From assembly GCF_035222275.1 (NCBI RefSeq), contig NC_085884.1:2046001-2110000 (forward strand): a stretch of DNA of 64,000 nucleotides, given 5' to 3'. Under the pieces are notes generated by a model. The model was not told the origin of the DNA and did no database searches. It saw nothing but the letters and a program-made list of their open reading frames with translations. This stretch comes from Podospora bellae-mahoneyi. Taxonomy: Eukaryota; Ascomycota; Sordariomycetes; Sordariales; Podosporaceae. The position numbers were made by a program, and so were the translations under genes. Of the stretch, positions 10,743 to 22,981 are shown piece after piece. How positions within the stretch are numbered: position 1 is the stretch's first letter; every line of letters starts with the position of its first letter.

Positions 10743-12782
10743 TCATGCTTTTCCTTTACCCTTGCCTGTAATGGGTGCGGTAGTGGTGGTGTCTTCTTCC
10801 TCGTCGGAATCGTCCTCCTCGTCTCGGGGCAAGGTAACCCCCATCAACCCCAACAGATTCCCTGCTGGGCCTGCCATACCAGCTTGGGACTTGAAACTCT
10901 CGAGGAGGTTTTTGGCGAGGTTGTAGTCAATATCCACCTCCTCTTCCTCGTTTTCGCTGATCTCTTGCTCTTTGCTTGAGCTTCCAACATCTTTGATCCT
11001 TCTTTCTGTGGCTGTTGCTTTGGGGTCCAAGCTTAGTGCCCCCAGCCCCTTGAGCTCGCTCTCAAACTGCTGCATCATCTTTTGGATCTCTTCCGCCTCG
11101 TCACCCTCATCATCTTCGTCATTTTCTGAGTCCACTTCTTCAACAACAACCGCTTTTTGTTTCCCCTTGTCTTGTGTTGTTGCTGATGCTGACGGTGCAC
11201 CCGATGATTTCCCATCATCAGCAGGCAACCCCATCATCTCCCTCATCATCCTCTGGAACTGCTCCTCATCAAAACCGACTTCCTTATCTTCATCCTCCCA
11301 GTCCTCATCCTCGTCGCTCTCGTCGTCATCATCATCATCCACATCCATCTCATCATCATCCTCATCCTCATCCCCCAACACAACCCCATCCACACCCGCA
11401 TCCTCGTCGTTCAAAAACGCCTCAAACCTCTCCACTATCTTCTGGAGATCCGCCTGAGTGCCGGCGTCGCCAAAGCCCCCCTTACCTCCCTTTATTTTCT
11501 CGGCCTTGACGCCGCCGCTTCCAGAGCCAGCGAGCTCCTTATCAAGCTGAGTGTAATCGATATCCATCCAGCTATCATCATCCTCCCTTTCGGTATCCTT
11601 CCACTCCTTTTCAATCTGCTCATCAGACGGCAGAATGTTCTCCTCCCCATCCTCGGCCAGATCCCCCAGTAGCAACGCCACCTCCCGAACGACTCTATTA
11701 GGGTGAGTCTCTGCCTTGTCACCGGCACACAGCAGCTCAAATCCCGTAGTGAGCTTCATCCCCAGCTCTAACCTGGCAAGCTTCTTTTGTGCAGAGTCGG
11801 CGGTGGGGTTCGTGGCGGCTTCGACCTCGGCGGCGTAAAGTAATGACTTCCATGCTGGAGGTGGAGGGGAAAAGTGCTGGGATTTGAACTGGGCGTAGAG
11901 GACTTTGGTAAAGCGGATGGAGATGATGATGAGGTCTTTTGGGGGGAATAGTAAGGGGGTGGTTATTGAGGGGAATAATAGGGGCTTGAGGGAGACGGGG
12001 TCTCGGAGGTAGAAGGCTTCGGTGGCGGGGGCGATGGATTGGGGGCGGGAGTGGAGGATGTAGGCTAGTTTTCTTGGGATGGTGACGAGGGCATGGTGGG
12101 TGGTGCAGGAGATGGCTGAGGGGTATTTCTCGAGGCGGTAGAAGGATTCGGCTTCGATGAAGGGGGAGTGGAGGAGGGATGAGGGCCTGGATGTAATGGT
12201 TGAGATGGCGGATGTCAGGGTGAGGTTCTTGTTGGGCTGTGTGTTGTCTAGGGGGATGATAAGGAGTTTGCCTTGGTGAATCCACACTCGGTTGGTGTCG
12301 TTTTCCGGACTGAGCCACTTGGGCAAGACTTTGGCTGCTTCGATTAGGAGAAACTCGCCATCGCTGTCAGAGACACGGACCCAAAGGTTGGGGAAGGATT
12401 TGGTGAGCTCCCGGAGGAGGTAGATAATGAGCCACTCGTCTTCCACATTGTCGCCGTAGTGGGTTGTTCCATGGAGATAGGACAGTCCGGAACCTAAAGG
12501 GGCAATCAGCTGGGATGGTCTCATTTACTTGATGCCAAGTACACACACACCTTTCTGGATTTTTGTCTCGAGCTTGAAGGGTTCTCGCTGCCATATGTAG
12601 TCTTTTGCCAGCTCCGTCAGCTTTTTATCAGCGGCCCTCTTAACGGCTTCCAAGCTGGGGAGATCATTGTCTGACTTTTCGCCAATGATGAATAGCATGT
12701 ACTCGACACAGTCCTCGGGCAGCCTCATACGAAAACCATCGAACCCTTCGTCTCCAGGACGCAACTCTGGGGGGTTGGCCAT
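10743..12782 (-). CDS. ECD: ECD/SGT1 (ecdysoneless-family) protein
   Basis: Exons on the minus strand 12782-12551 and 12493-10743 (660 aa); the 57-nt intron has a GTGTGT donor and a CTTTAG acceptor and restores QKGSGLSYLHGTTHYGDNV. Ecdysoneless proteins interact with the splicing factor Prp8 and the R2TP chaperone and have been linked to transcription of glycolytic genes in yeasts. The N-terminal half has the family signatures LPEDCVEYMLFII, DYIWQREPF, YGDNVEDEWLIIYLL, FPNLWVRVSD and DGEFLLIEAAKVLPKWL. The C-terminal half alternates conserved helices with long Asp/Glu runs (about residues 440-600) and ends in a short basic tail, ITGKGKGKA. It shares a 513-bp divergent promoter with SMC6. Family identity is firm; the molecular role in filamentous fungi is not settled. 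Confidence 0.88.
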
Positions 12783-13295
12783 ATTGTTTATTTCCTGTCG
12801 TCCAAGTTCGTTTGCCGCTTCCGATGAGGACCTGTCAACCCAAACGCAGCTGCCAGCCGTTCGGTCTTGCTACTTTCCAGCTTTCCTTCCTGTGTGGGGG
12901 GTGGCTGCCTAAGGTACCTTACAGCACCAAACGGCCGTTCAAGTTCAAATTTTACCTATCTCTTTTCGATCTTCCAGTTTACTTCAACACTTCAACGCCT
13001 TCTTGTCGACCACGATAGTTACCTTACTGTTCTCATACCCAGCCTGGCAGTTGAACCTGAGATCCGATTCACTGTAAATGTGGGGTTTAGCGTCTGCACG
13101 GGCCGCCTGTCATCAGCTCTGGGCGGGAGTGGAGAAGAACAAGTCACTGGGTCTGGGGGGAAGTTCGCGCAAACGACGCGTCTCGAGGGGCCTTTTGCAC
13201 TGCGCCGCCGCCCACCTACTCGCACCCACAAACAAGCTACGGTACCAGGCGCCGGCTGTCTGAGACCTTTTACCAGCACTTCCGATGTTCTCAAA
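12783..13295. promoter_or_regulatory. Divergent promoter ECD / SMC6
   Basis: 513 bp between two diverging start codons. It contains an MCB-like ACGCGT at 13176-13181. The SMC6 reading frame happens to be open through much of it (from 12867), but the conserved protein begins after the ATG at 13296. Confidence 0.6.
13176..13181. promoter_or_regulatory. MluI cell-cycle box (ACGCGT)
   Basis: The palindromic ACGCGT lies 115 bp upstream of the SMC6 start. MBF-type factors use this site at G1/S in yeasts. The hexamer also occurs by chance inside SMC6 coding sequence, so function is only suggested by position. Confidence 0.35.
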
Positions 13296-16200
13296 ATGCC
13301 GTCAAGGACAATCAATAACCTCGGTGCAGAGTCCTCGCGGAAGCGACACCACCGCGGCGAAGATGACGAGTCAGAGGAGCCTGTACGGCCTCGTTCGCAT
13401 TTAAATGGAGAATCTGTAAGTGCTCCGGCTTCTTCTCACACATCTGGCAGTGCTTCCTTCTTCATTTACAATGTGCTAATCCTGACCCAGCGAAAACGTG
13501 CCCGGATTTCCGATGTGCGCGATGAAACGCGTGCAAACAACCCCGATGACGAAGGCGAGTATCAAAGAGCTGCCTCGCCTGACACCCCACCAAGAACGCA
13601 GTATGAGTTAATGCGCGATAATGGGTTCGAGCATTTGCGAACTGAGGCTGCCGATGACCAGAAGGCGACCCAGCGGCTACGGATGCGACCAAACCGTCTA
13701 GGAGAAAATGTGGTCGCAGAAAATGGCATTCTTGAGCAAGTCATATGCATCAACTTTATGTGTCACACGAGACTGAACTGCGAGCTTGGGCCCCTTCTCA
13801 ACTTTGTTGTGGGCGAGAATGGCAGCGGAAAGAGCGCTGTTTTGACAGCAATCACCCTCTGCCTTGGTGGAAAGGCAAGCTCGACGAACCGCGGTGGTAG
13901 CCTGAAAAGTTTTGTCAAAGAAGGAGAGGATAAGGCTATTTTGACTGTCAAGATTAAGAACCAGGGGCCTGATGCTTATCAGCACGATATTTACGGCGAT
14001 TCCATCACCGTGGAGCGTTGGTTCAACAAAACTGGCGGGAGCGGCTTCAACCTGAAAACAGCCACCGGCTCTATTCACTCGAAGAAGAAGGAAGAGGTTG
14101 ACCAAATCGTGGAGTACTACGCCCTGCAGGTCGACAACCCACTGAACGTTCTATCTCAAGACAACGCCCGGCAATTCCTCAACGCCTCAAGCAAGGCGCA
14201 GAAGTACAAGTTCTTCATCGAGGGCGTCCAGCTACAGCAATTGGATAACGACTACAAGCTGACTGCTGAATATGTGAGCCAAATAGACACCAAGATACCA
14301 GATCAAGAACAGAAAATCGAGCTTCTCAAAGTGCAACGGGCAAACGCAGAACGCTTATTGGAGACTCTGGAGGGCGAGCGGTCATTACGCGACAAAATCA
14401 ACACAATGCGCTTAAAGTTGGCCTGGTCACGTGTCGATACCTGTGAAAAGAGACTGGCGCAAAAGGAGGCGAATCTCGCCGAGATCTCTACCAAGTTGAT
14501 TTCGGCTGAAGAAAAGTTCGGCTTGAAAAGTCGAGCGTTGGAGCAGGCGGATCAAGAGGTGGAAACCACCAAGGCGAAGCTCGAGAGGGCGAAGGAAGAG
14601 GAGCCAGAGCTGCAGGCCAAAGTTGAAGAGGCCAAGGCTCATAAGGAGGCCATGGTAGCAGACCTCATGAAGGTCCAGGCCGAGGAGCGAGAGGCTCACC
14701 AAAACTGGAAAGCCATGACTGACCAGGTCAAGGATTTCGAGAGAAAGATCGCGCAGGAAGAGAGGAGTCTGCAGGAGGCACATGGTGGTCTCCAAACCCT
14801 GAAGATGAAGGAGCGTGACGAGGCTCGGGCCAGGGTCCAGGAGCTCGAACAAAAAATCGATGACAACAAACAGCTGATTCCTCGGATCAAGAGCCAGATG
14901 AGTGATTCGGCAAGGGCCCTGAACCCCATCAAAGAGCGGGTTACCAAGAAGCAGGAGGAGATCCACAATCTCAAAAAGGAGATTGAGAAAACCCAGGCAC
15001 AAATCGGTGTGCCGCTTGCTGCTTACCACAAGAATATGCCGAGGCTGTTAAAGGCCATTGACGGCGACAAGAGGTTCCAACAGAAACCCATCGGCCCGCT
15101 GGGTACCGTCGTGCATCTTCATAAACCGGAATGGGGAGCGATTTTGGAGTCTTATTTTGGCAACAACCTCAACGGTTTTGTCGTCTTCAGCAAAGCCGAC
15201 ATGAATGTTCTTGCAGACTTGATGAGGCGATGCGACATCGACAGCAACCGCAATCCCATCTTCGTGGGCCAGCGAAATGCCCTCAATCTGGCGGGAAAAG
15301 AGCCTGATGCGGACTTCGACACCATCCTGAGAGTACTCAAGATTGACAACCAAGCTGTTCGGGATACACTTGTTATCAACCACGCGATCGAGCAAGTGCT
15401 CTTGATTCATAAGCGCACAACGGCTCAGAGCGTGATGATGGATGGAACGGCACCGCCCCGCAATGTCAAGAGATGCATCACATTCCATGATTCCAAGAAC
15501 GAGGGGCTAAGCATTGAAATGAAGCCGAGCGGCATATCAACAAGTCCGGTCAGGATTGGGACTCAGCCCAAGCGCCTGAAGACGGAATCTGCCTCTCAGA
15601 TGGCCTTCTTGAAGGAGTCCCTGTCAAAATTGGAGTCGGAGCTCCAAGCTCTCCGAGTTGAATACAAACGTGTCCAGGATGAAAACTCCCACCACAAGAC
15701 AGCCCTTGCCAAAGCGGAGAAAGAGGGGGCCGTTCTCGCACAGCAGCTGCGAGAGACCGAACTAGAGCTTGCGGAGATCGAAGTGGCTTTGGATGAGTGG
15801 GATGGGTCTGACGCCCGACTCCAAAGTCTGCGTGAGCAGCTGGCTCAAGCACTGGAGCAGAAAGCTCACCACGGTCAACAGGTGACTGGGCTTATTGTGG
15901 CCAAAGACCAGAAAAACGTACTTGCCGAGGAGGCTTACAAGGCACTCAAAGCTCAGAAGCTGCAGCTCAAGGACTGCGAAGCCAGTGTGAATAAGGCAGA
16001 GGAAAAGGCCAAGTCTGCGGAGGCGCACCGGCATATTGTGCTTCGAGAAAAGCTCGACAGTGAAGACGCGTATAAGCAACTGAAGACAGAACAAAAGGAA
16101 GCGGAAGAAAGTATTGGGAGGGAAAAGGATAGGATCGCGGAGAGAGAGGCGGAGGCCATTCAAGTGTGCCCAGAACGCGTGCATTTGCTAGACGGCGAGA

Positions 16201-16924
16201 CGGAGAAGTCCGTCAATACACAGTACTTTGCTCTGCGGGCTCGATATGACAAAATGACCAGCAGACGCCAGTTGAACGAGCAGGAAGTTATTGAGCAAGC
16301 CGAAAAGGTTCGGAAGAAGTACGACGAAGCAGTCAATGGCCTCAACTCGATGGTGGAGTCAAGCGAACGTCTCAAGCATTCGTTGAGCCTACGTTTGGAC
16401 AAGTGGCGCAAGTTCCAGCGGTACATCTCCGCCCAGTCGCGTGTGAACTTCATATATCTCCTCAGCGAACGCGGGTACCGAGGGCAGCTGCTGCTGGATC
16501 ATAAGCGCAGGCTCCTGGACGTTCATGTGGAGCCCGACCACACCGAGAAACGTGCCAGTGGACGGAGTACCAAGACGTTATCCGGCGGAGAGAAATCCTT
16601 TTCTTCGATTTGTATGCTGTTGGCCATCTGGGAAGCCATGGGTTCGCCGCTGCGGTGCTTGGATGAGTTTGATGTGTTCATGGACAATGTGAACCGCGCT
16701 GTTAGCCAAAATATGCTGGTAAGCTCAGCCTGTTGTTCTAGGGATGTATATCTGTTGCTAACGTTATCTAGGTTGCCGCTGCTCGAAGGTCGGTCAACCG
16801 GCAATACATCTTCATCACACCCAACGCTATCGACCCAAAGATCGTCGCTGAAAAAGACGTAAAACTTATTCGACTCGTTGATCCACGCCAACAGCGACTC
16901 ACCAGCATGCAAACAATATCATGA
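13296..16924 (+). CDS. SMC6: Structural maintenance of chromosomes protein 6
   Basis: Exons 13296-13415, 13491-16718 and 16772-16924 (1166 aa). Smc6 is one of the two ATPase arms of the nuclear Smc5/6 complex, which acts in recombinational repair and replication-fork rescue. Walker A is GENGSGKS (residues 148-155), followed by the Smc6-specific region ILEQVICINFMCHTRL just upstream. Long coiled coils flank a hinge beginning near GPLGTVVHLHKPEWGA. The C-terminal ATPase half has the signature TLSGGEKSFSS (about 1069-1079) and Walker B CLDEFDVFMDNVNR. The last 50 residues (AARRSVNRQYIFITPN) appear only after splicing the 53-nt final intron. The first intron is 75 nt and stop-free. The start at 13296 follows CAAA and precedes a basic, acidic-patch N-terminal tail. 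Confidence 0.95.
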
Positions 16925-17339
16925 GGTCTTTATACCTGGTTGGTTTCATTGTACATATTTCTCGGCTTCATCATGTGTCAAGTGGGAGGAGTTATGGGTT
17001 AGGGAATGCTAGTATCGGAATTTGGGTGGGCTTTCTGTGGTGGATCAGGGGGCAGTTTGGCAATTCTCCATGTGCAGGGTGCTATGTCGAAAGACTCCTA
17101 CAGGTTTGCTTGGTGCATATGGCGGAAAGGGATGATAATGATTGGAATTTTTGTGCAAATGGCATTGTCTTAGGGTCATTTCCACGCGTAGGTTTTACGG
17201 GTTCATTGGTTTTGAACACACAGTTAGTAGTGGTTGTATATCCAGTTATAATACAAACTCGTCTAATGACCAAGTCTCTTTCTCTTTGACGACACCTTTT
17301 CTACTCATACATGTCCATCCCAACATCCCAACATCATCT
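16925..17339. other. Convergent intergenic SMC6 / COQ9
   Basis: 415 bp between two convergent stops, expected to hold both 3' UTRs. It includes a single telomere-like GGGTTAGGG at 16996-17004. No gene is seen. Confidence 0.6.
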
Positions 17340-18248
17340 TTATATCCTAACCCCCTTGCTCCTCAACACATTGACCCCCGCGCTCGCCGTGAAGCCAACC
17401 CACTCCCCGACACTCCTAACCGCCCCGCCCAGCTCCTCGGCCTCTTGAAGCCTCCTCCTGAGGAACCGCCTCGTCTCCTGGAACCCCTCGCTCTTGTCCG
17501 TCGTCATGAACAACTCGGCCGCGGCATAGATACCACTGAGGGCCGCCCGCTTGGTGTACCAGCTCGGATCAACACTTTTATCCCCGGCAAGATAGTAGAT
17601 CTCATCTGCCAGCATGGCGAGCTCCCTGACGGCGACGGGGACCTGGAAAGGCTGGGCCATGACCGCGAGGGCCTGCTGCCAGTGCTGGATGATGGGCTCG
17701 TTTTGCTTTAGGCGCAGCCAAGTGAGGAGTTCGATTTTTTCCGAGACGGAGAGGCCGGAGAGGAGGTCGCTGTGCTGGCTGGCGAGGGAGGGGAGGGTGG
17801 TGCGGGTGGTGTAGAGGTGGAAGTGGATCAGGCGGGCGACGGGGGAGGGGCCGAGGAAGGAGGGGGAGATGTCGAGGAGGGAGAGGTCGCGGGCGGCGAG
17901 GGTGAGGGAGGGGAGGGTGAACCCGTGGGTGGGGATGTGGGAGGTTAGGGCGGTGGTGAGAAGGGTTGTTTCGGCTTGGGTGAAGGGGCTGGGGGGAGGG
18001 GGGTGGGTGGTGGAGTGGTAGGTTCTTCTTGTTTGGAGGGGTTGCGGTGGTGGTGTTGTTGATGGTTGGGTTTTGGGGGTTGATTTGGATTTGGTTCGGG
18101 GAGTCGAGGGGAGGGTGGTGATGGGTCGGGAGGTGACGGCGGAGAGTCTTCCGGGGAAGGATCGGGTGGCCGGCCGGGTGGTGGTGGTGGGGAGGAGGAG
18201 GATGCGCCGGGCTGCGCCGGAGCAGTTGACGGCTGCCGGGGAGGCCAT
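17340..18248 (-). CDS. COQ9: Ubiquinone biosynthesis protein Coq9, mitochondrial
   Basis: Single exon, 302 aa. Coq9 is a lipid-binding TetR-fold protein of the mitochondrial inner-membrane CoQ synthome that presents intermediates to Coq7. The first 45 residues are rich in Arg, Ser and Thr with few acids, a typical matrix targeting sequence, and the linker to about residue 85 is Pro/Ser/Thr-rich. The conserved part follows: FTLPSLTLAARDLSLLDIS, then IIQHWQQALAVMAQP, then VPVAVRELAMLADEIYYLAGD, and finally the family hallmark DPSWYTKRAALSGIYAAAEL with FMTTDKSEGFQETRRFL. The length is normal for fungal Coq9. It is convergent with SMC6, and its promoter opens into the large gene desert. Confidence 0.92.
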   Translation of the reverse strand: MASPAAVNCSGAARRILLLPTTTTRPATRSFPGRLSAVTSRPITTLPSTPRTKSKSTPKTQPSTTPPPQPLQTRRTYHSTTHPPPPSPFTQAETTLLTTALTSHIPTHGFTLPSLTLAARDLSLLDISPSFLGPSPVARLIHFHLYTTRTTLPSLASQHSDLLSGLSVSEKIELLTWLRLKQNEPIIQHWQQALAVMAQPFQVPVAVRELAMLADEIYYLAGDKSVDPSWYTKRAALSGIYAAAELFMTTDKSEGFQETRRFLRRRLQEAEELGGAVRSVGEWVGFTASAGVNVLRSKGVRI

Positions 18249-21200
18249 TGTTTGGTGCTTTTTTCCCTATCAGACCTCGAACTGTATAGGTCAGAAAGTT
18301 GCGGTTCGTATGGCCCGTATGGGGTTCCTGTGGTGATGTGATGGGTCGCAAGGCGCTGTCAACTGCGATATCATATCATGATTGGTGGTGGTCAAAGCTT
18401 GGTGCCTGCAACTGAGACTTTACTGTATCAAGTTAGCTTAGGGAATACAAAGGTGGTTCTTGACATGTTCTGCCCCACTTTGAGCCCAACCTGGCAGATC
18501 ATGGTCTTGCTTCACCAACCCCAACCCTTGGAATTTTGGGACATTGATTCGGTTGATGTCGATAGAATTAAAACCTTACCAAGATATTCTCAACGACGTA
18601 CATCTTGACAGACAGAGCCACCATTCGGGCGGTTGTGTTTGTATACACAGGCCCAGGTTACTCGTGAAACCATCGAAGATCAGAAGATCAGCGAGAGGGT
18701 CCCTGAACAACATGGCAGGTGTCGGCCGGGCGTGAACGATACAAGGGGTATAGCACGCATGAAACCAGGAAACTAATGCAAGGCCTCGCGGAGTCCAGCT
18801 CGACACCGATCTCAGCACCAACTGGAACGACCTTAAAGGCCTCTGAAGAAGCCAAGAGAAAGGGTTACCGTGCCGAAATTCCAACTGATCAATCACAGAG
18901 GCATTCGCACCGTGTTGTTACCACCGCGGAGACTCTCACACGACTCATCCACTTTTCTTTTTCTCTGCTTGCGACAGCTTTCAAGAAGCCCCATTCATTA
19001 CCACAACTTATCGAGTCATGAAGATTGTCGGGTCAGGTGCGACATGGGGCTTTCCAACCTGCGCCCAATCGACGTCCATGATGCTGCCGTCTGCTGTACC
19101 AGCCCTCCGCCTATGCTTTGCGGGGCCGCCCAGTTACAAGCCCGCAGATACGGGATCTTCTCTAGAAGAGCCATATGCCGTGACCTGACATTAGGCGATT
19201 TCCCTTCGGTGAGCTATGCTGTCATGCTGCCGTGCTGCCAGGTAGGTGACGGGCTGGCCGCCATCGAGAGAGTCTTGTGCGATTGAGTGACATATCGCTC
19301 AAAGAGATCGTCTTTTCGTGCCTAGAAATCAACCTCAACCGCATTCGGGTCAGTCTCCGCCGGATCAAGTCCCCGGGCCGCTCCACTCCCCCTCCTCCGC
19401 TGCCGAAGGAGGAGCTTGGGAGTGGTCCAGACCCGTTCTTCTGCTTGAGACTCTCAACTTGTCACCTGCAAATCGGCCTTCCACCATGGTACTGTTGCAT
19501 ACACATTTATTAGCCGACTCACCGGTTTCATGCACTGCTGGTTCCTCGGACGGCAGCACACCACTGGTCCCCAACCTGCGGTGTTGGCAGTGGGTCATGG
19601 TCGTTTTTGGAGACGTCAGAGGCAGCTGCTCGACTGAGCAGAGCGCCTATAGTTGTCGAGCCGCTCCGAATTCTGACATGCCTGACAGTGCCGGCCTTTC
19701 AAAAAAGGGCATAAAATTGCTCTGGATGCCCATGGCTGACGGCGTGCTTGAAGAAGGCCATACAGCATCAGGATTGGGTAGCTCAGTCCGCATCGTGCTG
19801 CATTTTTCATCTGCCGTGTGACCATTGACCCAAGAGTTTTTTTGGTGTGAAGTGAATGGCAACCGTCAAGGTTAACAGCGGCTTCCCCAGCGCGGCACAT
19901 GGTTCGTAAGGCAGACCAATATCAGGGATATATATCGTACTTCTTATGTCGTCTTCGTCGTGGTTCGCTTGGCTCGCCCATCGTACTTGGTGCCTCCCAC
20001 AGGCAGAAAAATAGATGGCGGGGTTGGCTCCTTGCCTCGGTTTGGTTGGCATATGTACGTTGGCATGGAAATTTTTTATCCATCACACCATGTTGACTTC
20101 TAGTTGTCACTGTGCAGATCTCGAGTGTCCTGTCATACTGGCCCCATGTTCCACAGCACGACAAGTGATCGACTCGGCGATGAAGGACCCAGCCTTACCC
20201 GGGACAACCGCCTCGGTGTCATCGTGGCATCAGCCCAATTGACCACAAGATGGCGGATGTGCTGAAGGGAAAGGGCGGCATCATGTAGAGAGAGGCACGA
20301 GTGCAGCCGCCAGCTTCTACGAATGACATCGCCCAGCTCAGTCTGTGGACAGTGATCTGAGACGTCCATAGAAAACTTCTTATCTGACATGGAATGTCTT
20401 TGAAGAGCTGACCTCGGGAGAATATCCCGAGTCTGCCATTGGAAACGGAGCCGGGCTGCTGTGCTCGTAACAGAAAGGGTCTTGTTGGATTCATGCATCT
20501 GTACGTGACTTGATCGGGACACCATTGCACCCCTGAAATTGAACAGCTGTCTGTGACCGCAAGGTACCCCTGGATTCAAGAATATTGCAAACGTGGGGGA
20601 CGACTCGGTAGGGCAGGTGGGGTTGACAGCGTTGATGGGCCCTCGCCGAGATGCTTTGCAAACGGAATTCTAGGTGCTGTTAAACGGGCAAAGTCAGTCG
20701 CAATGTCAGATCGATATCAGAGATGAGAGAACCGTCCACTTGTATACTTATCCGCTAATGGAGGAATATCAACGGCAACGCTCTTCACATCGGTATCCAG
20801 ATGAGCTGCTGGCCGCTGGCTGCAAGTCTTCACCATGGCCATTCATGGTTGAAAAGAGGCAATCAGCACATTGGTGTGTGCGGGACAGAAGCCCCCCTGT
20901 CAGATGCAGCAGCAATCCACCACCCCCTTTTCTCAGTCTTTTGTGGGCGCCAAACATGGCGACTACAAGGTCCTTCAATGCGGCCTTCTGAGAATGTTAT
21001 GCAGACGCCGTTGGGGTCCGAGAATCAGAAAAATGAAGCGCGAAGTGAGACAGAAGTTCGGAAGGTCTTAATTTCTCGAGTCGGAGATGGTGGAGGGCTG
21101 GATTGACGTTTGCTCAAGCACCAGCGGCATCTTTGGTTCTGGCGGGGCTCGTACCCCACCCACTCCGAATTCTTTTGACGCCATTCAACTTGTCAGAAAG

Positions 21201-22981
21201 GCAGCCATCAAGGTGATGAGGCTGCCGTATTCCATCATGCTCAGAACATCACACGCAGCATGTGTCAACGACCTTTCCTGGATTCCCACTCTTGTTGCTT
21301 CTGATCCAGAGCATGGAACAGGGCAGCTTTGTGTCCCTACAGTAGGTGGGCATGTTGACAGCCTCAAGCCTCACCCACAACCAGGTAACCAAGGTACACC
21401 ACAGCCTTGCCCAGCAATTTTTTGAGCCTTTTCCAAGATCGACCCCCTCGGGTCGTCCGTAACAAGAAATCCCTGAACCAGAAGAGACGGCTGATCTCCG
21501 GCCGTCCCCGATAGTCTGAGTCTGTTCTCTTGGTGTTGTTGCGCTAAAGATTAGTGGGCTGTCACAGTTGCAATCCGAATCGATTACGAGCCTCATGCGA
21601 AAGGCGAAAGGTCAGCACCCTTCAGCAAGAAAACACGCACCTAAGGAAAGGATGGAGAGCTAATTCCATGAATTATACCTATTTGTCTTCCCCATCACTT
21701 AGGGCTTGCCTATATAGATGTTAGCTGCTTAATGAATAGTTGTGGATGTGATCAGACAGATCTATACCCAAGCAAGACAAATATCTCCATCTCTACCCCC
21801 GCCGCCCTGCTCATTGGCCATTGTTACGGGGCACACCGGGCTGCAACGCTGCCTTTATGGCACACGCAGTTGTAGCCGGTACATTATTCTGCTCTGTGCT
21901 ACCGTTGTCGTGGTTGCATTCTGTGTCGCAGGCCTCAATATGATGGTACCGTAATAATGTGTAATTACCATCTCAGCGCATGTAAACGGTTCCGCATTCT
22001 CGTATAACCGTCAACGTCTGTCTGTGTGGAGTTTCCGCCGTTTCATCAGCCACAGCCGACCTGGGCTGTCTTGCTGCCTTCAAGCTTCTGCCTCAGGTAT
22101 CAGGCTTTCACCTGGCTGAGGCAAAGTACTCCGTTCGGCATCCGTTTGCTCCGCCCGCACATTGGGATAGCTGAGGTGAGAGGCTCAGTTCCAGGTTGAA
22201 GCAATCCCGTGTCCATCACCTCGACAACTTCTTCTTCACGGCAAGTGGAAATTTCCCTGGTCTCCTGGTTGCAGACTGACCTTCTGTCACATAGTCGCAC
22301 GACAGACAACCTGGAAGCCATTTCACCCTCCACTGCAGAGCAGACCCCAACCCCAACGAGCGCCATTTGCAACCTCCACAGATCCGCCAAGAGCTCCACA
22401 TTCAACCTCGATCCTTGCGGCGCCTGACTGCCTGGGCCACTGTCCGACGCGTTCTCCCTGGCGTCGGCCTTGCTCACCCCGGCCCAAGAACTTTCATTCA
22501 GTGCTGCTTGACCTGGCTGGACTGTCGACGCGATTTTTTTGCCCTATCCAACATCGCCTTACCCTCTCTGCCTCTGGCTGTACCTTGCACCTGCCGTCTG
22601 AGGCTTGATCCCGCTTTTTTCGGCCTTGCAGCGCGCCTTTGAACCTTTTTCGAGCCGCCAAACGCAAGCCTGCCCAACTCTTGTCAGCAAGAAAAAAATC
22701 ACATTTTGGCAGCCAAAGCACCCGACCACAGCACCGCAACCCAGTGTCAGGTCCCAAGGTTCCCCGTCACCTCACCTCTCCCGCCCTCAACCGACTCGGT
22801 GGCCCGTTGCGCGAACGTCGCGCCGTACCTTGGCCTCAGCTGCTGTCCGCCAAACAGCAACCATCCCAAAGTCCTGCAGTGACAGACACCTGCCCTTTCC
22901 GCACCCAATCGTCGCGTCGCCGAAATTTCCCTCCGTCAAGCGGCTAAGTTGACAAAAAATTTCGATTTTCCAATTATCACC
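18249..22981. other. 4.7-kb gene desert between COQ9 and the GBP2-like gene
   Basis: Normal base composition and only short open frames (the longest about 140 codons) with no recognisable domain on either strand. There is no AT-rich RIP signature and no evident terminal repeats. The right-hand part (roughly 22.2-22.98 kb) is pyrimidine-rich and ends in CAATTATCACC before the ATG at 22982, so it is probably the promoter and 5' UTR of that gene. The remaining 4 kb could hold a non-coding RNA or a spliced, fast-evolving gene; I cannot show either. Confidence 0.5.

Noticed and set aside
11737-12318. His/Pro-rich 193-codon frame within ECD
   Set aside because: Same-strand shifted frame of the ECD coding sequence, whose family motifs are clear in the main frame.
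12867-13295. N-terminal extension of SMC6 upstream of 13296
   Set aside because: The open frame lacks a suitable ATG and conserved sequence. The first ATG with a good context and typical Smc6 N-tail is at 13296.
18870-19286. 138-codon frame in the gene desert
   Set aside because: No recognisable domain and a Ser/Arg/Leu/Cys composition typical of chance frames. It has no supporting intron or neighbour context.
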